A DNA stretch of 64,000 bases, taken from positions 7,068,001 to 7,132,000 of the forward strand of contig NZ_CP107939.1 of the NCBI RefSeq assembly GCF_036046055.1, in the 5' to 3' direction. Under the pieces are notes generated by a model that was not told where the DNA came from, did not search any database, and saw nothing but the letters and a program-made list of their open reading frames with translations. Both the position numbers and the translations under genes were made by a program. This DNA is from Nocardia sp. NBC_00403. GTDB lineage: Bacteria; Actinomycetota; Actinomycetes; Mycobacteriales; Mycobacteriaceae. Shown piece after piece: positions 54,692 to 63,433 of the stretch; position 1 is the stretch's first letter; every line of letters begins with the position of its first letter.

Positions 54692-55084
54692 TCAGCTCTC
54701 AGGTCGAGCCAGCTCCGGACGTTTGACGTAGTCGGTCAACCCGATCACATTCCCCCAGGGATCGGCGACCTCGACACTCCATCCCGTGCCGACTTCGTAC
54801 GGCGCACCGAGCACTGGCACCCCGTACCCTTCGAGCTCCGCGGCCGCGGCCAGCGCATCGGGCACCTCCAACCACAACCGCATCCCCGACAACCCCTGCG
54901 CACCCGCGCTCGGATCCACCCGGACCATCACCCCGGCCACCTCCCCGCCGACATCGAACACCGCGATACCGTCCTGCGGCAGCGTGAACTTCACCGCCAT
55001 CCCCAACGCACCCTCGTAGAACTCCACCGCAGCACCCAGGTCGCCGACCGGAACCAGCACGTTGTCGATACCTCGGATCTCCAT
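54692..55084 (-). CDS. VOC-superfamily (glyoxalase-like) protein
   Basis: The 130-residue single VOC module starts MEIRGIDNVLVPVGDLGAAV and continues FYEGALGMAVKFTLP, GIAVFDVGGEVAGVMVRVDP, ending SVEVADPWGNVIGLTDYVKR. These are the beta-alpha-beta-beta-beta motifs of glyoxalase/bleomycin-resistance/dioxygenase proteins. Only some metal ligands are apparent (the final Glu). An extension to 55123 is possible. It is convergent with the lipocalin-like gene. Function not assignable. Nothing recognisable lies in 55085-55364. Confidence 0.85.
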   Translation of the reverse strand: MEIRGIDNVLVPVGDLGAAVEFYEGALGMAVKFTLPQDGIAVFDVGGEVAGVMVRVDPSAGAQGLSGMRLWLEVPDALAAAAELEGYGVPVLGAPYEVGTGWSVEVADPWGNVIGLTDYVKRPELARPES

Positions 55085-55364
55085 CCCGCCATCGAACCAC
55101 GCCGACGCCACCGATACGGGCACTGCCGGAGAATGGCGACCTGCGCCCGAGCGCAGAACCTACTGTGGGCGTGGCAGATTGCGGCAAGAATAGAGCGAGC
55201 CGCCCCGACACCGACGACAGCCGGACCAGACTGCGGCTCGGCCTTCCCAACTCTCGGACCGGTCGGCGGAGCACCACAGCAGAGGGGTGGCGGGATTCGC
55301 GGCCCGATGATTCTGCGTCATTGCCGATGCGCGATCTGCCCGCGTGGACCAACGACCTGCCTGC

Positions 55365-55775
55365 TCATTCGCCATCCTGGGCTGTTCGGGAGCAGGCTGA
55401 TTCGCTACGGGCAGGCCGGTGGAGTGCGGCGGCGAGGACGATGTGGTCGATGGTTCGCTTGGGGATAGTGAGCGGGCCGTTGGCCGCCAGGATCGCGGCA
55501 GCTTCGGCAACGCTGGGGATACCGAGGAGGGTGTTGGTCCGGGTTGATGGATTGGGGACACGAACTACGGCCAGTTCTGCGTTGGTGTAGGCGCGGACCG
55601 GAATCGCGAGGTGGGCTGCCGCGGCGCGGATGCCGGGCTCGGCAGCGCGGCGATCGAGGGTTGCCAGGCAGCAGATAGGTTTGTCGCCCAGTGCTTCTCG
55701 GATAGCGGAGAGGATTCGCTCGGCCGAGGTACCCGGTCGGAAGCCGAGACCGACGGCGAACTCACGTGGCGGCAC
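55365..55775 (-). CDS. cobE: CobE/CbiG C-terminal-type cobalamin protein
   Basis: The 136-residue protein begins at GTG 55775 (VPPREFAVGLGFRPGTSAER), inside the last codons of cobB (14-nt overlap). The CobE/CbiG-C hallmark is the glycine-rich start FAVGLGFRPGTSAERI, then ICCLATLDRRAAEPGIRAAA, YTNAELAVVRVPNPSTRTN and SVAEAAAILAANG. CobE assists the ring-contraction stage of cobalamin synthesis. Other starts would require a frame not matching the family. The chromosome distal end is at 55365. Confidence 0.8.
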   Translation of the reverse strand: MPPREFAVGLGFRPGTSAERILSAIREALGDKPICCLATLDRRAAEPGIRAAAAHLAIPVRAYTNAELAVVRVPNPSTRTNTLLGIPSVAEAAAILAANGPLTIPKRTIDHIVLAAALHRPARSESACSRTAQDGE

Positions 55776-57192
55776 GGGTGGGTGCGTAGTCGGCTGCGGC
55801 GGCCACGAAACATGCCACAGCTTGCGGATTTCCGGCCGGGTGGGTGTGCAGGTAGGAGGCATGCACGCGGTGGACGATTGCGCCTTCGCGGATTCGGTCG
55901 CCGCCGGCGTGCCAACCCCATGCGGGGGTGTCGGGGCCGGTGGTGACGAGTCGGGTCCGGTGGAATTCGTGGCCGCGCACCCGCTCGCCCGCTCGCCAGA
56001 GCGGAGAATCGGTGAGCGCCACCGCATCTCGATAGCCGAGAGTAAGGCGCGGTCCGAATTCCGCAGTCGCGTCGACAACGCCTGCCATCGTGTGGCCGTC
56101 GAGCGATCGGGTGAGATACAGCAGGCCGGCGCATTCGGCGTGCACCGGCATCCCGTGCCCGGCCTGCTCGGCCACCTGCGCGAGCAGACGAGCATTGGCC
56201 GCCAGGTCGGCGGCGTGTTCCTCCGGGAACCCGCCCGGCAAGACCAGACCTGCTGTGCCGGTGGGGAGTTCGTCGTGCATCGGGTCGAAAACCACCACTT
56301 GGGCCCCCGCCGCGATCAACAGCTCACGGTGCTCGGCGTACCCGAAGGTGAACGCAGGCCCGCCGGCGATAGCGATCACCGGCGCGAATCTTGCCTTTGC
56401 CGAATGCGCGCGCAACTCCACTCCAGGATCCCAGATCGGACCTGTGGCCGTCGTGTGGGCAAGACTCGCGATGGCGCGCAGATCGACGTGGTCGGCAACG
56501 AGATCTGTCATTGCCTCGACCGCGGCAGTGGCGGCAGTGCCGTGTTCGACGGCGGGAATGAGGCCGAGGTGGCGGGAAGGGACTTCCAGCTCGGACATTC
56601 GTGGCAGTGAGCCGAGGACGGGCAGACCGACGCGGTCGCAGGCCGCGCGCAGTACTTGATCGTGGCGTTCGCTGCCGACGCGATTGAGGATTACGCCGCC
56701 GAGCCTGATCGTGCTGTCGAAAGTGGCGAACCCGTGCAGCAGCGCGGCGAGGCTCTGGCTGTGGCCGCGGGCATCGACCACCAAAACCACTGGTGCGCCG
56801 AGTAATCCGGCGACCTGTGCGGTGGATCCCTCGGCGATGGGCCCGGACTGGTTCTCGTCGATGCGGCCGTCGAACAGCCCCATCACACCCTCGACCACCG
56901 CGAGGTCACACCCCTGCGCACCGTGCCGATACAGCGGCACAACACGTTCCATGCCGACCAGCACCGGATCGAGGTTGCGCCCCGGCCGCCCCGCGGCAAG
57001 TCCGTGATACCCGGGATCGATATAGTCGGGCCCGACCTTGAACGGCGCAACCCGATGCCCCGCCCGCCGCAATGCCCCGATCAACCCTGTCGCCACCGTG
57101 GTCTTCCCACTTCCCGACGCCGGCGCGGCAATCACCACCGCAGGAACGCTCACCGAATCCGCACCCCTCGGGACCCGCATCCCCTCCGCCAT
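55762..57192 (-). CDS. cobB: cobyrinate a,c-diamide synthase
   Basis: CobB/CbiA amidates the a and c carboxylates of cobyrinic or hydrogenobyrinic acid using glutamine and ATP. The 476 residues start MAEGMRVPRGADSVSVPA. The N-terminal ATP-binding domain has VIAAPASGSGKTTVATGL (P-loop), FKVGPDYIDPGYH and VEGVMGLFDG. The C-terminal glutamine amidotransferase has MPVHAECAGLLYLTRSLDG (nucleophile Cys) and RGHEFHRTRL, with THPAGNPQAV near the end. ATG at 57180 is an alternative. It overlaps cobE and follows cobO by 115 nt. Confidence 0.95.
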   Translation of the reverse strand: MAEGMRVPRGADSVSVPAVVIAAPASGSGKTTVATGLIGALRRAGHRVAPFKVGPDYIDPGYHGLAAGRPGRNLDPVLVGMERVVPLYRHGAQGCDLAVVEGVMGLFDGRIDENQSGPIAEGSTAQVAGLLGAPVVLVVDARGHSQSLAALLHGFATFDSTIRLGGVILNRVGSERHDQVLRAACDRVGLPVLGSLPRMSELEVPSRHLGLIPAVEHGTAATAAVEAMTDLVADHVDLRAIASLAHTTATGPIWDPGVELRAHSAKARFAPVIAIAGGPAFTFGYAEHRELLIAAGAQVVVFDPMHDELPTGTAGLVLPGGFPEEHAADLAANARLLAQVAEQAGHGMPVHAECAGLLYLTRSLDGHTMAGVVDATAEFGPRLTLGYRDAVALTDSPLWRAGERVRGHEFHRTRLVTTGPDTPAWGWHAGGDRIREGAIVHRVHASYLHTHPAGNPQAVACFVAAAADYAPTRAAT

Positions 57193-57307
57193 TCAGCAAC
57201 ATCGACCGCCGACACCGGGCCCACGCACTGCCCGTCGGCGAGCGGTACATGGTGCGGCGGGCCGCTCGGCGTTCGGCGCAGCCATGTCCCACTCGTCGAA
57301 GCGAGGG

Positions 57308-57922
57308 TCACCATTCGATGCCTCGTTGGCCTTTTCGGCCTGCGTCCATGGGGTGTTTGACTTTGGTCATTTCGGTGACGAGGTCGGCGGCCTCGACGAG
57401 GGCCACAGGGGCGTCACGGCCGGTGATCACGACGTGTTGGTTGCCCGGTCGGTTTCGCAGTGTCTCGACGACCTCGTCGGTGTCGACCCAGCCCCACTTC
57501 AGCGGGTAGGTGAATTCGTCGAGAACGTAGAAGCGGTGCTGCTCGGCTTCGAGTCTGCGGGCGATCTCCCGCCAGCCTGCCAGCGCGGCGGCGGCGTGGT
57601 CCTCGTCGCTGCCCGGCTTGCGGGTCCACGACCAGCCTTCGCCCATCTTGTGCCATTCGACCGCGCCACCAGCGCCGGTTTCCTCGTGCAGCCGGCCGAG
57701 CGTACGAAAAGCGGCTTCCTCGCCGACCTTCCACTTGGCGCTCTTCACGAACTGGAACACCGCTACGTCGAATCCCTGGTTCCAGGCACGCAACGCCATC
57801 CCGAACGCCGCGGTCGACTTCCCTTTGCCCGGCCCGGTGTGCACCGCCAGCACCGGCTGATTGCGCCGCTGCCGCGTGGTCAGCCCATCATCCGGAACGG
57901 TTTCCGGCACACCCTTAGGCAT
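57308..57922 (-). CDS. cobO: cob(I)yrinic acid a,c-diamide adenosyltransferase
   Basis: CobO/BtuR attaches the 5'-deoxyadenosyl ligand to cobalt. The 204-residue protein starts MPKGVPETVPDDGLTTRQRR with aaggag upstream. The P-loop is VHTGPGKGKSTAAFGMALR. Other family parts are VFQFVKSAKWKVGEEAAFRT, YVLDEFTYPLKWGWVDTDEV and HVVITGRDAPVALVEAADL. Codons from 57943 are less likely the start. It lies between the chelatase gene upstream and cobB downstream, all on the minus strand. Confidence 0.95.
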   Translation of the reverse strand: MPKGVPETVPDDGLTTRQRRNQPVLAVHTGPGKGKSTAAFGMALRAWNQGFDVAVFQFVKSAKWKVGEEAAFRTLGRLHEETGAGGAVEWHKMGEGWSWTRKPGSDEDHAAAALAGWREIARRLEAEQHRFYVLDEFTYPLKWGWVDTDEVVETLRNRPGNQHVVITGRDAPVALVEAADLVTEMTKVKHPMDAGRKGQRGIEW

Positions 57923-58258
57923 CGAAACTCCTTGGTAGTCCATTGATCAGTACGCCCGCACTCATGTGGACGCCATCGCCTGTCGATCTACGCCGTGCCG
58001 AACAGTGCCGACGGTCGCCCGGCTGCGCGATACCTCGAGCCGTCGAAGGTTCGAGAGCAGACAGCTGTGCCACCACGAACAGGTAGTTCGTAGCGCTGTG
58101 CACGCACCGAGGTGACTGGATCAGGTCCAGACGACATCGACTGTCGAGGCCAGGGCGTAGCGGCGGTGCGCTGAGGCAACTCGCGGCGCGGTACGCCCGC
58201 CTCGACGGCCGGCGCAGGCGGCGTCGGCTATCGACGACAGGCAGTTGTGCCGCCACGA
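57923..58258. other. gap between chelatase and cobO
   Basis: No gene is supported. I looked for a cobalamin riboswitch on the minus strand and did not find the conserved B12 box or its flanking helices. Confidence 0.4.
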
Positions 58259-60331
58259 TCAAGCGGCTCGCATTGCCGGGTGCGCGCCGAAACGACCCGA
58301 GCCTGCGCGGACTATGTCAGCTACCGATTCACCGGTCAGCTCGCCGAGTCGCAGGTAGCCGGCGCGCAGGCTGCGGGCCAGGTCGGCGGCGAGGCCGAGG
58401 CGGATCATGCCGCGTTCGCAGTCGACAACGATCGAGGTCACCGTTTCGTGGGCCAGCATCGCGGCCGCGGCACGAGCACGGGGCACCGGATCGGCACCGC
58501 CGGTGGCGCGACCGTCGGTGAGGAGCACGAGCATGGGGCGACGGCGAGGGTCACGGACTCGTTCGCGGTGCACCACCTCGCGGGCCTTCAACAGGCCCGC
58601 GGCGAGCGGGGTTTTGCCGCCGGTACGCATGCCGGACAGGCGGCGGACCGCGATATCGACCGAGGAGGTCGGCGGCAGCACGAGTTCGGCTTCCTGTCCG
58701 CGCACGGTGATCACGGCGACCTTGTCGCGGCGCTGGTAGGCATCGCGCAGTAGGGCGACGACAGCGCCGGTGACCGCGGAAAGCCGGTCCCTTGCCGCCA
58801 TCGATCCCGAGGCGTCGACCACGAAGATGACCAGATTGCCTTCGCGCCCTTCGCGATACGCACCGCGCAGATCCTCGGCCGACAGCATCAGCGGACCGTC
58901 GCAGCGGCCGCGGGCGTGCTGGTGCGGGGCGGCCGCGAAGACGGTGCCGAGCAGATGTAGTCCGGCGGAAGTGTCCGTACTGGAGCGGACGGTGCGGCCC
59001 TGCCTGGTCTGCGCACGGGAGCGGCGGCCCGCCGCACCCTCGCCGACGCCGGGGACTTCCCAGCGCGGCGGAGCCACGACCGACGCAGCGGGAGCACCGG
59101 TTCGGCCTTCGCGAGCCGCGGGCGACTGCCCGCCGCCGGGTCCGCGGTCCGGGGAATCCGGGCCGCCGTCGGGTCCGTCGTCCGGGGAATCCGGTCCCTC
59201 GCTGTCCGGACCGAAATCGTCCGCGCGACTCGGATCCGGCGAAGGCTGATCCTGTGCCCGGTCGGTCCCGAATTCTTCTTGCTCCGTAGCGCTTTCGCTA
59301 CCCGGCTGCTCGGCGCGCGCCGCTTCCTCGCCCGCGTCGCGCATCGCGTCGTCGAGCTGTTCTTCGCTGATGCCCGGCTCGTCGAACGGATCGCGCCGTC
59401 GCCGGTGCGGCAGTGCCAGCTCGGCGGCAACACGCACGTCTTCTTCGCCCACGGTGTCGGCGCCGCGCCAAGCCGCGTGCGCCGTGGCGGTCCTGGCCAC
59501 CACCAAGTCCGCGCGCATCCCATCCACATCGAAAGACGCACACAGTGCGGCGATTCGGCGCAACTCCACATTGTCGAGCGCTACGCCTGCGACGCGATCG
59601 CGGGCAGTGAGAATCCGTTCGGCGATATCCCGGTCGGCGGCCGCGTAACTCGCCGCGAACCCGGCCGGGTCCGCCTCGTAATCCAGCCTGCGGCGTACCA
59701 CGGCCATCCGCACATCCACCTCCCGTGATGCGGCGACATCGACGGTCAGCCCGAACCGGTCCAGCAGCTGCGGACGCAGCTCACCTTCCTCCGGATTCAT
59801 CGTTCCCACGAGTACGAACCGCGCCGGGTGCGAATGCGAAACACCGTCGCGCTCGATATGCACCCGCCCCATCGCCGCCGCATCGAGCAGCACATCCACC
59901 AGATGGTCGTGCAGCAGGTTCACCTCGTCGACGTAGAGCACGCCGTGATGGGCAGCCGCCAGCAGGCCCGGCCGGAACGCCTGTTCCCCGTCCCGCAGCA
60001 CCCGCTCCAGATCCAGCGAACCGACCACTCGGTCCTCGGTAGCGCCGACCGGCAGTTCCACGAGCCGAGCCGGCCGCGCCCCCGTCTCATCGACCACCGG
60101 CGGTAGCAGCTGCGCAAGCGCACGCACCACTGTCGATTTCGCGGTGCCCTTCTCCCCGCGCACCAGCACCCCACCGATCCCGGGATGCACCGCACACAGA
60201 ATCAACGCCAGCTGCAACCGCTCCTGCCCCACCACCGCCGAGAACGGGAACCCCGCCTCACCATCCGCGCCAGGACGCGAACCACTCAGCGAATGGGCAT
60301 GCGGTGCAGTTTCCGTATGGGACAAGGACAC
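58259..60331 (-). CDS. magnesium/cobalt-chelatase-type AAA+ and VWA fusion protein
   Basis: The 690-residue protein fuses a ChlI/BchI-like AAA+ ATPase ([20 protein letters not shown]alker [21 protein letters not shown]alker [21 protein letters not shown]) to a ChlD-like part: an acidic Asp/Ser/Gly/Pro linker (about 335-430) and a C-terminal VWA domain with MIDAS ([38 protein letters not shown]). It matches the Rv2850c position before cobO. With the cobalamin genes around it, it probably powers cobalt insertion into the corrin ring, with a separate CobN-like subunit. Start ATG at 60331; the 121-bp repeats lie upstream. Confidence 0.92.
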   Translation of the reverse strand: MSLSHTETAPHAHSLSGSRPGADGEAGFPFSAVVGQERLQLALILCAVHPGIGGVLVRGEKGTAKSTVVRALAQLLPPVVDETGARPARLVELPVGATEDRVVGSLDLERVLRDGEQAFRPGLLAAAHHGVLYVDEVNLLHDHLVDVLLDAAAMGRVHIERDGVSHSHPARFVLVGTMNPEEGELRPQLLDRFGLTVDVAASREVDVRMAVVRRRLDYEADPAGFAASYAAADRDIAERILTARDRVAGVALDNVELRRIAALCASFDVDGMRADLVVARTATAHAAWRGADTVGEEDVRVAAELALPHRRRRDPFDEPGISEEQLDDAMRDAGEEAARAEQPGSESATEQEEFGTDRAQDQPSPDPSRADDFGPDSEGPDSPDDGPDGGPDSPDRGPGGGQSPAAREGRTGAPAASVVAPPRWEVPGVGEGAAGRRSRAQTRQGRTVRSSTDTSAGLHLLGTVFAAAPHQHARGRCDGPLMLSAEDLRGAYREGREGNLVIFVVDASGSMAARDRLSAVTGAVVALLRDAYQRRDKVAVITVRGQEAELVLPPTSSVDIAVRRLSGMRTGGKTPLAAGLLKAREVVHRERVRDPRRRPMLVLLTDGRATGGADPVPRARAAAAMLAHETVTSIVVDCERGMIRLGLAADLARSLRAGYLRLGELTGESVADIVRAGSGRFGAHPAMRAA

Positions 60332-60440
60332 GCCCCAACTCTATTCGCGCCACACCAGCCGATCCCCAGCACCCTCCACCAGCCGCGACCTACCGCCACC
60401 CACCGCGGCAAGCCCCAGCACCCGCGCGCAGCAAGACCCA

Positions 60441-61045
60441 GCACTAGAGCTCGCGGCCCGTCCCACCTCCGCAACAGCCGAAGCGCATCACCGAAGTCGC
60501 AAGCTCAACTACCAACGCCCCCACTCGGCGCGATGACACCTTCCGAGCACAGCGAGACCGAGCACTAAAGTTCGCGGCCCGTCCCACCTCCGCAACAGCC
60601 GAAGCGCATCACCGAAGTCGCAAGCTCGACTACCAACGCCCCCACTCGGCACGATGACACCTTCCGAGCACAGCGAGACCGAGCACTAAAGTTCGCGGCC
60701 CGTCCCACCTCCGCAACAGCCGAAGCGCATCACCGAAGTCGCAAGCTCAACTACCAACGCCCCCACTCGGCACGATGACACCTTCCGAGCACAGCGAGAC
60801 CGAGCACTAGAGCTCGCGGCCCGTCCCACCTCCGCAACAGCCGAAGCGCATCACCGAAGTCGCAAGCTCAACTACCAACGCCCCCACTCGGCACGATGAC
60901 ACCTTCCGAGCACAGCGAGACCGAGCACTAGAGCTCGCGGCCCGTCCCACCTCCGCAACAGCCGAAGCGCATCACCGAAGTCGCAAGCTCGACTACCAAC
61001 GCCCCCACTCGGCGCGATGACACCTTCCGAGCACAGCGAGACCGA
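60441..61045. repeat. 121-bp tandem repeat, five near-identical units
   Basis: The anchor gcacta recurs at 60441, 60562, 60683, 60804, 60925 and 61046, exactly 121 bp apart. Five full units differ at only about four positions (for example tagagc/taaagt, ctcaact/ctcgact, ggcgcg/ggcacg). The sixth copy, from 61046, diverges after about 20 bp into the adjoining inverted repeat. The array fills most of the gene-free stretch 60332-61177, upstream of the chelatase gene. No open frame spans it, so it is a minisatellite-type, potentially variable-number locus. Confidence 0.95.
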
Positions 61046-61064
61046 GCACTAGAGTTCGCGGCCC

Positions 61065-61131
61065 GTCTCGCTTCCGAGCCGTCGAAGCGCATGCGACGAA
61101 GTCGCGAGTCTCGACGGCTCGGAAGCGAGAC
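61065..61131. repeat. perfect 21-bp inverted repeat beyond the array
   Basis: Arms 61065-61085 and 61111-61131 are exact reverse complements with a 25-nt loop that contains a minor stem gcgac-gaa-gtcgc. It lies about 46 bp beyond the acetyltransferase stop and could be its terminator. A second hairpin (gcagcgcc-gca-ggcgctgc, 61150-61168) lies between. Confidence 0.85.
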
Positions 61132-61177
61132 CAAGGGGGCCGCGAACACGCAGCGCCGCAGGCGCTGCCAAAAAAAC

Positions 61178-61627
61178 TCAGCCCCTGCGCATGGGGGTGT
61201 GCATAATGCCGTCGTCGTCGAACTCTTCGCCGTCGGGCTTGAAACCGAACTTGGTGTACATGTCGACCAGGTAGGTCTGGGCGCTCAGGCGTACGGTGGC
61301 GGAGCCGGCTTCGGCCAGGGCGGCTTGGACCAGCCTGGTGGTGTAGCCATGGCCGCGGGCGGGGACCGCGGTGCACAGGCGGCCGATGCGGAAGGACTTC
61401 ACGCCGTTTTCGTGCTCTTCGAGCAATCGCAGCGTCGAGATGACCTCACCCTCGTCGTCGAGCCAGAAGTGTCGGGTCTCCGGCAACAGATCCAGGCCGT
61501 CCAGTTCCGGATAGGCGCACTTCTGCTCGACCACAAAGACTTCCACGCGAAGTTTCAACAGCTGATAAAGGGTGGCGGTGTCGAGATCCTGCGCCCATGA
61601 CCGTTTGAGTGCAACCGTTGACATCAT
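61178..61627 (-). CDS. elaA: ElaA-type GNAT acetyltransferase
   Basis: The 149-residue protein starts MMSTVALKRSWAQDLDTATL; the neighbouring ATG at 61624 is equally good. GNAT features: TLYQLLKLRVEVFVVEQKCA, YPELDGLDLLPETRHFWLDD, RIGRLCTAVPARGHGYTTRL (CoA pyrophosphate loop) and LSAQTYLVDMYTKFGFKPDG. Family ElaA; acceptor unknown. It lies 18 nt downstream of the mqo stop, so the two are probably co-transcribed, as in Rv2851c-Rv2852c. Confidence 0.9.
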   Translation of the reverse strand: MMSTVALKRSWAQDLDTATLYQLLKLRVEVFVVEQKCAYPELDGLDLLPETRHFWLDDEGEVISTLRLLEEHENGVKSFRIGRLCTAVPARGHGYTTRLVQAALAEAGSATVRLSAQTYLVDMYTKFGFKPDGEEFDDDGIMHTPMRRG

Positions 61628-61645
61628 CGCGTTTTGGTACCACAC

Positions 61646-63175
61646 CTACGCCGTCGGCGCGACCCTCTCGTACTTCGGCGTGTTGTCCGACACGCCCGTG
61701 AGGTTCAACGTCTTGGCGGTCCAGTCCCACACTTCGCGGTACAGAGCCTGGTTCTCCGAGAGCTTCACGCCCAGCGAGGGGACCATTTCCTTCAGCTTCG
61801 GCATCCAGTCCGCGTACTCGCGCGGGAAGCAGCGCTCCAGCACATCGACCATGGCGCTCACACAGGTCGACGCGCCGGGCGATGCGCCGAGCAGACCGGC
61901 GATGGAGCCGTCCTCCGCCGCGATCACGGCGGTGCCGAGCTCGAGCACGCCGCCCGCACCCTTGCGACGGATGATCTGCACGCGCTGACCCGCGGTGATC
62001 AGTTCCCAGTCGTGGCCGTCGGCCCGCGGGACGAACTCCTGCAGCGTGTACACCTTGCCCGCCTCGGACTTCAGCAGCTCACTGACCAGGTACTTGACCA
62101 AGCCCAATTCGGTGACGCCGACGCCGAGCATCGAGAACAGGTTGCCCGGACGCACCGACTTGAACAGGTCGGTCAGCTTGCCGTCCTTGAGGAACTTCGG
62201 CGTCCAGCCCGCGTACGGTCCGAACAACAGGCCCGGCTGTCCGCCGATGACGCGAGTATCCAAGTGCGGCACCGACATCGGCGGCGCGCCGACGGCGGCC
62301 TTGCCGTACACCTTGGCTTCGTGCTGGCCGATCAGCTCAGGGTTGGTGCAGCGGAAGAACTGGCCGCTCACCGGGAATCCACCGAAGCCCGCGATCTCCT
62401 TGATGCCCGCCTTCTGCAGCAGCGGCAGCGCGCCACCGCCTGCCCCAACGAAAACGAATTTGCTGATGAGCGTGCGGGTTTCGCGGGTACGCAGATTGCG
62501 CACCCGCACCAGCCAGGTGCCGTCGGACTGCTTGGTCAGGTTGCGCACCTCGTGGCCGAAGGCCAGGTCCGCGCCGGACTTGCCGAGGTAGGCGAGCAAT
62601 TCCTTGGTGAGCGAACCGAAGTCGATATCGGTGCCGGCATCGCTCCAGTTCAGCGCGACCGGGTCGGAGAAATCGCGGCCCTTGGCCATCAGCGGCAGTC
62701 GTCGGCTGAATTCCTCGGGGCTGTCGATGTACTCCATGCCCTCGAACAGCGGGTGGCGCGACAGCGCCTCGTAGCGCTTGCGCAGGTACTGGACGTCGTC
62801 GGCGCCGTGCACGAAGCTGACATGCGGGATGGGGTTGATGAAGCCCGACGGATCGCTGAGCAGGCCGTTTTCCACACCGTAGGCCCAGAACTGCCGTGAG
62901 ACCTGGAAGCGCTCGTTGATGTCGATCGCCTTGGAGACATCGACAGAGCCGTCCGGCTTCTGCGGGCTGTAGTTCAACTCACACAGCGCCGAGTGGCCGG
63001 TGCCCGCGTTGTTCCACGGGTCGCTGCTCTCCGCCGCAACGGCGTCGAGCCGTTCGAACAGGGAGATCGACCAATCCGGCTGCAGCTGACGAAGCAGCGC
63101 GCCGAGGGTGGCACTCATGATGCCGGCACCGATGAGTACCACATCGGTCTTTTCAGTCATGGCAGCGTTCGGCAC
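61646..63175 (-). CDS. mqo: malate:quinone oxidoreductase
   Basis: A membrane-associated FAD enzyme that oxidises malate to oxaloacetate and passes electrons to the quinone pool. The 509 residues begin [20 protein letters not shown] (dinucleotide-binding [13 protein letters not shown]). Family motifs: [75 protein letters not shown] and [20 protein letters not shown]. The GTG at 63175 has aaggaag 11 nt upstream; the ATG at 63160 is the other option. Downstream lies elaA. Confidence 0.95.
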   Translation of the reverse strand: MPNAAMTEKTDVVLIGAGIMSATLGALLRQLQPDWSISLFERLDAVAAESSDPWNNAGTGHSALCELNYSPQKPDGSVDVSKAIDINERFQVSRQFWAYGVENGLLSDPSGFINPIPHVSFVHGADDVQYLRKRYEALSRHPLFEGMEYIDSPEEFSRRLPLMAKGRDFSDPVALNWSDAGTDIDFGSLTKELLAYLGKSGADLAFGHEVRNLTKQSDGTWLVRVRNLRTRETRTLISKFVFVGAGGGALPLLQKAGIKEIAGFGGFPVSGQFFRCTNPELIGQHEAKVYGKAAVGAPPMSVPHLDTRVIGGQPGLLFGPYAGWTPKFLKDGKLTDLFKSVRPGNLFSMLGVGVTELGLVKYLVSELLKSEAGKVYTLQEFVPRADGHDWELITAGQRVQIIRRKGAGGVLELGTAVIAAEDGSIAGLLGASPGASTCVSAMVDVLERCFPREYADWMPKLKEMVPSLGVKLSENQALYREVWDWTAKTLNLTGVSDNTPKYERVAPTA

Positions 63176-63433
63176 GGGTAGATCGACTTCCTTGTCACTT
63201 CTGCGGCTGCCACCCTCTTGGTGGTTAGCCTTGGCACGGGCGCTATATGGAGTTTTACGAGCCTGGCGTGACTCGGCGGTGAGTAGGTTACCCGCCGTTC
63301 ACCTATTGCCAATTGTGCACCTCACCGGTTCGATCACCGGCAACGAACCTGCCGAATGTGACATAGATTCCTCCCCTGCCCTCGGCGACGCTGGAACTTC
63401 AATCCGACGCACACGTCGCCTAGATTGGTTGTC

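Noticed and set aside
57923..58258. Cobalamin riboswitch before cobO
   Set aside because: Both strands were read for the B12 box and the surrounding helices; neither is present.
60441..61045. CRISPR array
   Set aside because: The repeats are contiguous 121-bp units with no unique spacers, and no cas genes are present.
61150..61177. Rho-independent terminator of elaA
   Set aside because: The T-run lies between the elaA stop and the hairpin on the minus strand, the wrong order for an intrinsic terminator; it is only a hairpin.
63220..63238. IdeR/DtxR iron box (ggttagcct) upstream of mqo
   Set aside because: Only a 9-bp core matches; flanks agree at about 10 of 19 positions, below what I would accept for an iron box.
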